Source: an uncultured bacterium (GTDB lineage Bacteria; Planctomycetota; UBA1135; GCA-002686595). From it: a stretch of DNA of 64,000 bases. Within the stretch, counting starts at the first letter, position 1. Every line of letters starts with the position of its first letter. Below the pieces are notes generated by a model. The model searched no databases and was not told the origin of the DNA. It saw only the letters and a list, made by a program, of their open reading frames with translations. Positions 19,367 through 27,142 of this stretch are shown here, one piece after another. A program made the translations under genes and the position numbers. The stretch covers positions 186,001-250,000 of the forward strand of contig CALJGV010000006.1 in the NCBI GenBank assembly GCA_938075305.1. Direction: 5' to 3'.

Positions 19367-20503
19367 CTAGATCGCCGCGAGCACAGATGCGAGCGCGGAC
19401 CGGTCGACGGTTGGGGCGGTCGCGAGATCGCACATCCTCGCCACCAGTTCGGCCTCGAAGGGCACGGGACGACCCGGTAGCCAGGCGGCGCCAGCTCCGA
19501 GCCCCAGGCGCTGCCGGAAGAGGGCCTCGACGGTCGCACGAGCGTGCCCTGGATCCTCCAGGGCAGAGATCGCCTGGGGTCCCCAGTCCGAGGGCTCCGG
19601 GCCGACCTCCTCCGCCGCGCGGCTCCAGAGGTCGATGCGGCGTCCGCTGTCGGGGGAGTCCTCGGCGTCGGGCTTGGGGCCCGGGGCCCCGAAGGGCGAG
19701 AGGTGGAGGACGAGCTCCGCTCGAGCGGCGACCCCGCGCGCGAGGCGCTGTCCCTCGGCCTCCACCGCCGCTGCTCGGTCCCCAGCTGCCACGCGGTCGC
19801 GGAGGTCTCGCTCACCCGCGGTGTCCACGAAGATCACCGGCCACCCACCGAGCTCCCCCGGCGCTCCGAGCGCGTCTCGGGTCGTCCCCGGGCGCGAGGT
19901 GACCGTCGCCTGCTCCTCCCCCACCAGGGCGTTGAAGAGCGTCGACTTCCCTGCGTTGACGGGCCCGATGAGCGCCACCACCGTCGGCGTCCAGAGTCGA
20001 GCGCTGCGCTGGCCCTCCCGGCATAGCGCAGCCAGCCCTCGCATGCGCTCGACCTCGTCCGCGTCCAGCAGGTCCTCGAGGGCACGGCGAAGCGCTCCTC
20101 CTGCCTGGTCGAGCAAGACGCGGGCCCCCGAGGCGGTGGGCGCGTTGGCCACCGCCAGCTCCGCGCGCTCCTCAAGCGTCCGAGCCAGCGCCCCGATCGC
20201 ATGCCCTCTCGCTCCGGCCCGCAGCAGCTCGGTCACCGCCGAGACGATCGCAGGGCTACCGTGGGTGTGGACCTCGACTGACTTGGCTCTGCCCACGAGG
20301 AGGGCTTCGTCCAGGGGCGGGGCGCCGCGGTCCGCTCCCGGCTCACGGAGCAGCGCGAGCCGCACCTCCCCGGGAGCCGGGAGCGCCACGCTCGTCATGG
20401 ACCCAAGCCGCCCGAGGCTCTCTGGCCCGGATACCCGGAGGACCGCCACGCCGCCAGCCCCCGCGGGGGTCAACGTCTCCACACCCCAGCTCCCCTGCGT
20501 CAC
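19367..20503 (-). CDS. Divergent MnmE/TrmE-like GTPase (GTG start)
   Basis: VAVLRVSGPESL, EVHTHGSPAIVSAVTELL, GPVNAGKSTLFNALVG, PGTTRDALG, FVDTAGER; GTGA overlap with coaX stop. Confidence 0.75.
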   Translation of the reverse strand: MTQGSWGVETLTPAGAGGVAVLRVSGPESLGRLGSMTSVALPAPGEVRLALLREPGADRGAPPLDEALLVGRAKSVEVHTHGSPAIVSAVTELLRAGARGHAIGALARTLEERAELAVANAPTASGARVLLDQAGGALRRALEDLLDADEVERMRGLAALCREGQRSARLWTPTVVALIGPVNAGKSTLFNALVGEEQATVTSRPGTTRDALGAPGELGGWPVIFVDTAGERDLRDRVAAGDRAAAVEAEGQRLARGVAARAELVLHLSPFGAPGPKPDAEDSPDSGRRIDLWSRAAEEVGPEPSDWGPQAISALEDPGHARATVEALFRQRLGLGAGAAWLPGRPVPFEAELVARMCDLATAPTVDRSALASVLAAI

Positions 20504-21276
20504 GGGTTGAGCGCGGCGGCGAGGCCGATGTGGACCAGCAGCGGTTCCTCCCGTGGAGCTCCCTTGAGGCCCGCGGCGACGCCAGCCCGCGCGAACTCGC
20601 GGGCGCCTCCAGTCAGGACCCCCGCCACGGAAGCGGTGGGCCCGAAGGCCTCCGCCGCGATCGTCGCGCAGAGGTCCCGGACCGCGCCGCGGAACCCGAC
20701 CACGACGCCGGAGCGCAGGGCCTCTTCGGTGGACCGGCCCAGGGCACTCACGTCGGGCCTCACCGCGAACTCCGGGAGCCTCGCGCCCGCCCGGGAGAGG
20801 CTCGCCGCCAGGGTCCCCGGCCCCGGCGCGATGGCCCCGCCGAGGAACGCGAGGGGCGTGAGCGAGACGGCGTCCACCGTCACGGCGGTGCCCGCGTCGA
20901 TGACCACGAGTCCGTCGGGGTCGTAGAACTCCGGGATCCCCTCCACCGCGCCGAGCGCGGCGTAGAGCCGATCCCGTCCGCAGGTCTCGGGGTGGTCGAT
21001 TCGAAGCTCCATGCCCGGGTCCGGATTGCAGGAGACGTCGAGCCCGAGGGCTTCGAGCGCCCGGCACACCCGGCGCTCCGTGGCGGGATCCGCCACAGCG
21101 CTCACCGCCGCGCGGGTGGGGCGCGGGGCGGCCCGCTGGAGGCACGCCTCGAGGGCAGCCACGTCGAGGTCACCGACTGGCATCGATGCGAGGAGGTGCG
21201 CCTCCCCCCGGTCAACGAGGGCGACGGAGGCGCTGGTGTTCCCCAGGTCCAGGGTCAGCACCGCGCCCCCGGTCAA
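20500..21276 (-). CDS. coaX: Type III pantothenate kinase
   Basis: LTLDLGNTSASVALVD, GRDRLYAALGAVE, VVIDAGTAVTVDAVS, FLGGAIAPGPGTLAASLSRAGARLPE. Confidence 0.92.
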   Translation of the reverse strand: MTGGAVLTLDLGNTSASVALVDRGEAHLLASMPVGDLDVAALEACLQRAAPRPTRAAVSAVADPATERRVCRALEALGLDVSCNPDPGMELRIDHPETCGRDRLYAALGAVEGIPEFYDPDGLVVIDAGTAVTVDAVSLTPLAFLGGAIAPGPGTLAASLSRAGARLPEFAVRPDVSALGRSTEEALRSGVVVGFRGAVRDLCATIAAEAFGPTASVAGVLTGGAREFARAGVAAGLKGAPREEPLLVHIGLAAALNP

Positions 21277-22271
21277 TTGCCCGGGCTGTGGTAGACGACC
21301 GTCTCTACACGGCCGAGGCGCAGCACCTCGACGGTCCAGACGGAGTAGAGCTCCGAATTGGCCTTCGCGAAGGCGATGGCCTCCTGCTGACTTGAGACGG
21401 GCGTCCCGTTGATAGAGATGACCACGTCTCCCGACTGGGCTCCGTGGCGCGCCGCGATCGAGCCCTCACGCACCTCCGTGAGCTCCACCCCCGCGCGCTT
21501 CCCGTCCTTCATGCGGGTCCGTGTGGTCACGTCGCTCGAGAGGATCGACTGGTAGTCCCTCGCGAACGCCTCGGCGTCCTCGGTCCCGAGGAAGTACTGC
21601 CCGTTCCTGCGCTCCGTCGTCTTGGGGAGGTCCCGCTTCGCGTTACCCGCCTTCGCGATCAGTGAGGTCGTCTTCCTCCGCCTGAACTCCGCCCCCTCCT
21701 CGATGGAGGAGATGAGGTCTGCACCCGTGCGGGAGCTCGGCGTCAGGAACTCCCGCTCGCGCCCGTCGTCCTCGAAGGAGAACTCGACGCCCTGACCGGT
21801 GATGCGGTACACGCTGAACTCTCCGTCAGGAGAGGAGGTGGTAGAGCCGACGCCAAACCAGCGGTCGCGGGGGTTCGCCTGGAGGTCAGCGAGGCGCACG
21901 AGGCAGAGGGACTCGCCGGGGTCTCGCTCGTCGACGAGCACCATGAGGACCTCGAGGACCTCGGACACGGGGGTGAGACGGACGACCACCTCGTCGGCCG
22001 TCCCCGACGTCACCTCCTCGACGACCACCGGGAGCTTGCCCGTCCAGTCGAACTCGACGACAGACGGTCGGATGTCCGTCTCATAGTCCAGCGCCGCGGC
22101 GCGCGGCGCCTCCGGAGACCGGACCCCGTTCAGGACCTTCCCGACCCGCTCCTTCTTGAAGTAGGTGCGGGTCCTCTCGTCCGTGTAGTAGTCGTACGCG
22201 ACGTACGCCACCCCGGCGAGGAGCACGGTGGAGGCCAGGTAGGAGACCGTTTTGACGATGCCGACGTTCAT
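21273..22271 (-). CDS. GspC-like membrane protein with C-terminal PDZ domain (copy B)
   Basis: N-terminal TM, HR-like middle, PDZ GVELTEVREGSIAARHGAQSGDVVISINGTPVSSQQEAIAFAK; ATGA overlap with coaX. Confidence 0.7.
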   Translation of the reverse strand: MNVGIVKTVSYLASTVLLAGVAYVAYDYYTDERTRTYFKKERVGKVLNGVRSPEAPRAAALDYETDIRPSVVEFDWTGKLPVVVEEVTSGTADEVVVRLTPVSEVLEVLMVLVDERDPGESLCLVRLADLQANPRDRWFGVGSTTSSPDGEFSVYRITGQGVEFSFEDDGREREFLTPSSRTGADLISSIEEGAEFRRRKTTSLIAKAGNAKRDLPKTTERRNGQYFLGTEDAEAFARDYQSILSSDVTTRTRMKDGKRAGVELTEVREGSIAARHGAQSGDVVISINGTPVSSQQEAIAFAKANSELYSVWTVEVLRLGRVETVVYHSPGN

Positions 22272-22312
22272 GGGTCAGGTGCCGCCGGGCCTGGAGCCGC
22301 GGCGCGGGGCAT

Positions 22313-23311
22313 TCAGTCGTTGGAGCTGTGGTAGATGATCGTCTCGACCCGACCGAGGCGGAGCACCTCGACCTCCCAGACCGTGTAGCGCTCTGAGTTG
22401 TTCTTCGCGAAGGCGATCGCCTCCTGCTGACTGTTGACCGGGTTGCCATTGATCGAGATCACCACGTCGCCCGACTGGGCGCCGTGGCGGGCTGCGATCG
22501 AACCCTCTCGGACCTCCGTCAGCTCGACCCCCGATCGCTTCCCATCCACGTAGCGCGTCTTGGTCTTGACGTCTGACGAGAGGATCTGTTGGTAGCTGTC
22601 CGCGAACTGCTTCGCGTCGTCGGAGCCGATGTAGAACTGGCCGTTTCGGCGCTCGGTGAGGAGCGGCGTGCTCGCGTCCGCGACGTTGGTGGAGCCGGAG
22701 CCCACGAGGGTGCGGCGGACCAGCTTGTCCCCCGGTCCGAGGCGCTTGATCAGATCGCCGGCCTGGGACCGGAGGCTGAGTGCCACCACCTCCGACGGGC
22801 GCTGCTCGTCCTCGAAGGAGAACTCCACCCCGTCGGGGAGGATGTTGAGCACGGAGACGTGGTCGATGGGCGCGGGGAGCGAAGCGCCCACGGTGAACAG
22901 CTGCTCGCGGGGGCTGATGGCACTGTCCGCGAAGCGCAACGAGCAGAACGAGTCCCCTGGGTTACGCGGCTCGGCAGCCACCATGATGACCTCGAGCACG
23001 TCCTCCACGGGGACCACCGGGGCTGGCGCGTCGACCTCCTCGGCGGCGTTGACCACCTCGGGAGGCGGGGGCAGCTTGCCCGTCCAATCGAACAGCACGA
23101 CGGCCGCCTCGATGTCGGACTTGTAGTCCAGCGCAGCAGGGACCGGGGCCTTGGGAGGCCTCACACCGTTCAGCACGCTCCCTGCCCGCTCCGCGTCGAA
23201 GTGGGTGACGCCGCGATCGTTCTCGAGGTAGTCGTACCCCGAATACGCCATCGCGCTCACGCAGGCGAACGAGGACAGGTAGGCGAGGGTCTTGATCGTG
23301 GGGACGTTCAT
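22313..23311 (-). CDS. GspC-like membrane protein with C-terminal PDZ domain (copy A)
   Basis: Tandem paralog of the same length (332 aa), near-identical PDZ domain. Confidence 0.7.
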   Translation of the reverse strand: MNVPTIKTLAYLSSFACVSAMAYSGYDYLENDRGVTHFDAERAGSVLNGVRPPKAPVPAALDYKSDIEAAVVLFDWTGKLPPPPEVVNAAEEVDAPAPVVPVEDVLEVIMVAAEPRNPGDSFCSLRFADSAISPREQLFTVGASLPAPIDHVSVLNILPDGVEFSFEDEQRPSEVVALSLRSQAGDLIKRLGPGDKLVRRTLVGSGSTNVADASTPLLTERRNGQFYIGSDDAKQFADSYQQILSSDVKTKTRYVDGKRSGVELTEVREGSIAARHGAQSGDVVISINGNPVNSQQEAIAFAKNNSERYTVWEVEVLRLGRVETIIYHSSND

Positions 23312-23417
23312 GGATCGGTCGGGGAGGCCCCGCGCGGACGCAGGTTAGCAGGGAGACGCCGCAGCACGACGATCCTTCCCCCCGGACGCCATTTTTGAGC
23401 GACCCCTGGCCGCCCCC

Positions 23418-24980
23418 TCAGCTGCCCCCCTTGCGAAGCCTCAGCTCCCCCTCCGCGGGCGGAGGCGGCGTGCGGGACCCCTTCAGCAGCGGCTCCTCGT
23501 CGGTGCCCTGGCCTCGCTGGGTCCCGGCCCGGGCTGCACCGCGGACCCCGGCGTGGATGCCGCGCAGGCTCATGGTCAGCTCATCGGGCCGATCGGAGGC
23601 CTCGCAGGCGCTCTCGAGCGAGACCGCGCCGCTCTGTACAAGCTCCGCAAGACGGCTGTTGAGCGAGACCAGGCCGGCCTCCATGCCCGCCTCGATGACT
23701 CGACCCAGCTCGGTGGTCTTGCCCTCCTCGAGCAGCTCGCGGACCTGGGGCGTGGCGCTCATGAGCTCGTACGCGGGGATCAAGCCGCCCCCCGACCGCG
23801 GGACCAGCCGCATGGACAGGACCCCGGCGAGCGTGTCCGCCATCCGCTGTCGAATCTGAGCGTGCCGCTCGACGGGGAAGTAGCCGAGGATCCGGTCCAC
23901 CGTCTGGGCGGCGTTCACCGTGTGCATGGTCGACATCACGAGGTGCCCGGTCTCGATCGCCTCCAGGGCGGCGAGCACGGTCTCGGCGTCCCGCATCTCG
24001 CCGATCAGGATCACGTCGGGGCTCTGCCGAAGCGCGTGCTTCAGGCCCAGCTTGAAGGACGAGGTATCGGTCCCGATCTCCCGCTGGCTGATGACGCAGT
24101 AGCGCTCCTTGAACAGGAGCTCGATCGGATCCTCGAGCGTCACGACGTGCCGCTCCACGTTGCGGTTCATGAACTCGATCATGGCCGACAGCGTGGTGGA
24201 CTTACCCGATCCGGCCACGCCCGTCACGAGCACCAGGCCGCGCTTGCGCAGCGCGAGGGCCTTCAGCTCCTCGGCCGGCAGGTGGAGTTCGTCGAGGCTG
24301 GGGGCGTCCTCGTTGATGCGCCGGATGACGATCGCCGGCTCCCCCATCTGCTTGTACGCGTTGATCCTGAAGCGCCCGAGCCCGTCGAGGTCGAGGGCCG
24401 CGTCGGCGGCCCCGGTCTCCACGAAGACCTCCATGCGCTTGGCCCCGAGGATCCCCTCGAGCACCTCGAGCATGGGACCCGGCCCGGGGACCTGGCCGTC
24501 GAGGAACTGGATCCGCCCGCTGAGGCGCTGGGAAGGCCTCCCGTTGCTGCGGAGGATCAGGTCACTCGCGTTGGCGGACACCATCTGCTGGAGCCAGCCC
24601 TCGACCAGGTGTCGAGGGCTGACCGAGGCGGGCGAGCCGGCTGCGGCGTCGTCGACCTCGAGGCAGCCGGCGGCGCTGGCCTCCGTCGCCGCTTGCTCCG
24701 GCTGCGCCCCGAGCGGGTGCCCCATGAGCGGCCCCCCGGGGTTCCCGAGAGCAACGCTCTCGTCCTCCTCCCTCGGCAGCCCGTCCTCGAAGGAGAAGAG
24801 TTCGCTGGCCTCGCCAGGCACGGAGCCCGCGGTGGGCAGGGGAGGGAGGAGCGCGTCCGGTCCCGAGTGCGGCGCTGCCTGAGGTTCCGGCGCCGGTTGT
24901 TCCGGAGCCACGTCCTGTCGGTCTGCAGGTGCGACGCCCTTGAAGCTGAAGTCGTCGTCGGAAAAGTCGTTCACTGCCAT
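23418..24980 (-). CDS. Second PilT/PilU-like ATPase with disordered N-terminal extension
   Basis: GVAGSGKSTTLSAMIEFMN, VTLEDPIELLFKERYCVISQREIGTDTSSF, IGEMRDAETVLAALEAIETGHLVMSTMHT; start set at MAVNDFSDDDF. Confidence 0.88.
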   Translation of the reverse strand: MAVNDFSDDDFSFKGVAPADRQDVAPEQPAPEPQAAPHSGPDALLPPLPTAGSVPGEASELFSFEDGLPREEDESVALGNPGGPLMGHPLGAQPEQAATEASAAGCLEVDDAAAGSPASVSPRHLVEGWLQQMVSANASDLILRSNGRPSQRLSGRIQFLDGQVPGPGPMLEVLEGILGAKRMEVFVETGAADAALDLDGLGRFRINAYKQMGEPAIVIRRINEDAPSLDELHLPAEELKALALRKRGLVLVTGVAGSGKSTTLSAMIEFMNRNVERHVVTLEDPIELLFKERYCVISQREIGTDTSSFKLGLKHALRQSPDVILIGEMRDAETVLAALEAIETGHLVMSTMHTVNAAQTVDRILGYFPVERHAQIRQRMADTLAGVLSMRLVPRSGGGLIPAYELMSATPQVRELLEEGKTTELGRVIEAGMEAGLVSLNSRLAELVQSGAVSLESACEASDRPDELTMSLRGIHAGVRGAARAGTQRGQGTDEEPLLKGSRTPPPPAEGELRLRKGGS

Positions 24981-25179
24981 ACCCTCGCTCGCTGCCCGCA
25001 CATCGCCGGCGTGTGCTATTCGCCTGGACCGTTCAAGCGCACCGACCCAGGGCAAGGGATCGACCCCCCGGGGCAGCCCCCTTGAGGGCCCATTCACCGG
25101 GTCAGGGCGGCTCTCACGCCGGGACAATCGCCGCGCCGCCCGGGCCTCCTGGCCAGCCCAGGAGGGGGTGCGGAGGGGC

Positions 25180-26187
25180 TCAGGCCTCGTCCAGGCCCCG
25201 GACGACCCGGTGGGCGTCCCGGAGGACCTCGTCCACGCCGGTCCCGAGGATCGAGGACATCCCCACCACCGAGCCGCCCGCGACCGCCCGGAGCTGCTCG
25301 AGCCGCTCCTCCCATCCCTCGTCCTCGAAGCACTTCGATGCCACCGTGAGGCGAGGCTTGGCGTGGAGCTCTGGCGAGTAGCGTCGGAGCTCGTCCTCGA
25401 GGGTCTCCCAGGCCGCGGCGGGCTCGCGCTCGGCCGCCTCCGAGACGTCCACGAGGTGCACGAGGATGCCGCACCGTTCGACGTGCTTGAGGAAGCGGTG
25501 CCCGAGTCCCGCGCCCTCCGCCGCGCCCTCGATCAGCCCGGGGAGGTCCGCGACCACAAGGGTGTCGTAGTCCTTCACGCGGGCGATGCCGACCTGGGGG
25601 TCGAGGGTGGTGAAGGGGTAATCTGCCACCTTCGGGCGGGCGGCGGTCACCCGGCTGATGAAGGTCGACTTGCCAGCGTTGGGGAAGCCGAGCAACCCCA
25701 CCTCAGCGAAGATCTTCAGCTCCAGGCGAAGCCGGCGCTGTTCGCCCGGGGTCCCGAGCGTCGCCTTCCGCGGCACCTGCCGGATGGCGGTCGCGAAGCG
25801 GGTGTTCCCCTTGCCCCGCTTGCCGCCCTCGGCGACCACGAGCCGGTCGTCGGGCCTCGCCAGATCGCGCATCAGGTTCCCGCGCTCTGAGTCGTAGACG
25901 AGGGTCCCGACCGGGACGTGAATCACCTCATCCTGGGCGCTCTTGCCAGTCCGATTCCGAGGACCGCCGGGCTGGCCGTTGCGGGCGGCGTACCGGAACC
26001 TTCGGCCGATATCGAGCAGGGAGTGGACGTTCGGGTCGGCCACGAAGACCACGCTCCCCCCGTTCCCGCCGTCGCCCCCGTCCGGCCCTCCCAGGGGGAC
26101 GTGGGCCTCCCTACGGAAGGACACGATCCCGTCCCCGCCCTTGCCGGCGACGACCTCTACCTCAGCCTCGTCGCGGAACGTGGACAT
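25180..26187 (-). CDS. obgE: GTPase ObgE/CgtA
   Basis: FRDEAEVEVVAGKGGDGIVSFRREAHVPLGGPDGGDGGNGGSVVFVAD; GFPNAGKSTFISRVTAARPKVADYPFTTLDP. Confidence 0.96.
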   Translation of the reverse strand: MSTFRDEAEVEVVAGKGGDGIVSFRREAHVPLGGPDGGDGGNGGSVVFVADPNVHSLLDIGRRFRYAARNGQPGGPRNRTGKSAQDEVIHVPVGTLVYDSERGNLMRDLARPDDRLVVAEGGKRGKGNTRFATAIRQVPRKATLGTPGEQRRLRLELKIFAEVGLLGFPNAGKSTFISRVTAARPKVADYPFTTLDPQVGIARVKDYDTLVVADLPGLIEGAAEGAGLGHRFLKHVERCGILVHLVDVSEAAEREPAAAWETLEDELRRYSPELHAKPRLTVASKCFEDEGWEERLEQLRAVAGGSVVGMSSILGTGVDEVLRDAHRVVRGLDEA

Positions 26188-26256
26188 GTCAGATGTGCGA
26201 GCGCCGGCGCTGGACGGAGATGTCCTGGCGCCGGCGCAGAGTGGACCCGGCTGGGG

Positions 26257-26505
26257 TCACTCGGCCGTGGCGTCCACGTGGACGCGACGGCCGGTCTGGA
26301 AGCGAACGGTCCCGTCCACGAGTGCGTAGAGGGTGTAGTCGCTGCCGAGGCCAACGTTCTTACCCTGCTTGAAGCGGGTGCCGCACTGGCGAACGATGAT
26401 CGTGCCGGCCGTGACCTGCTGCCCGCCGAAGCGCTTCACGCCACGGAACTGGGGGTTGGAGTCGCGGCCGTTGCGGGTCGAGCCCTGTCCCTTCTTGTGT
26501 GCCAT
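26257..26505 (-). CDS. rpmA: 50S ribosomal protein L27
   Basis: [45 protein letters not shown]. Confidence 0.97.
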   Translation of the reverse strand: MAHKKGQGSTRNGRDSNPQFRGVKRFGGQQVTAGTIIVRQCGTRFKQGKNVGLGSDYTLYALVDGTVRFQTGRRVHVDATAE

Positions 26506-26537
26506 GTCTGTGTTCTCCTTTCAGGCGCCGAGCTGGC

Positions 26538-26852
26538 TCAGCCGTTGATGTCCGTGATCCGGACGCGGGTGTAGGTCTGACGGTGGCCGCGCTTCACGCG
26601 GATGTTCTTCCGGCGCTTGAAGCGGAAGACGACCAGCTTGTCGCCGCGGGCCTCCCCCATCACCTCGCCGGTGACCTTGGCGCCGTCGACGGTGGGCTTA
26701 CCGATCTTGACGGAGCCCTCCTCGCCGACGAGCAAGACGTGGTCGAAGGTGATCGTGGAGCCGCGCTCCGCGTCGTCCATGAGATCGCAGAGGATCTCGT
26801 CGCCAACGCGCACGGTGGCCTGGTTGTTTCGGTCGCTGATGATCGCGTACAT
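26538..26852 (-). CDS. rplU: 50S ribosomal protein L21
   Basis: MYAIISDRNNQATVRVGDEI...FRFKRRKNIRVKRGHRQTYTRVRI; start moved to 26852. Confidence 0.95.
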   Translation of the reverse strand: MYAIISDRNNQATVRVGDEILCDLMDDAERGSTITFDHVLLVGEEGSVKIGKPTVDGAKVTGEVMGEARGDKLVVFRFKRRKNIRVKRGHRQTYTRVRITDING

Positions 26853-27061
26853 CGGTGCTTGATCCGGGCCCAGTTCCCCCGGATGGAGGCGACGGGGCGT
26901 CCGGCTATCCCACGGTGTTCTCTCCCGGGGGCCGCTCGGCTGGCCGAGGGGGCGAAAAGCATACGCCGGGCCCCGGCGGAGCACAACCGCCTCCGGGACG
27001 CCCCTTTACCGCCTCGCCCGCGGAAGCGCGGACCCTCCACCGCAGGGGGCGGCCAAGGAGG

Positions 27062-27093
27062 CGGGGCGCGGGGCCCCTTGGCCCCGCGCCCCG
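27062..27093 (-). terminator. Stem-loop between rne/rng and rplU
   Basis: Perfect 14-bp stem cggggcgcggggcc/ggccccgcgccccg, 4-nt loop. Confidence 0.7.
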
Positions 27094-27142
27094 TCCTGCC
27101 TCGGACCCCGCAGGGGAGCCCGCCGAGCCGATCAGGGGCCCG

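Noticed and set aside
21273-23311. Tandem PDZ genes as an assembly duplication
   Set aside because: N-terminal two-thirds are strongly diverged while both ORFs are intact, so this is a real paralog pair.
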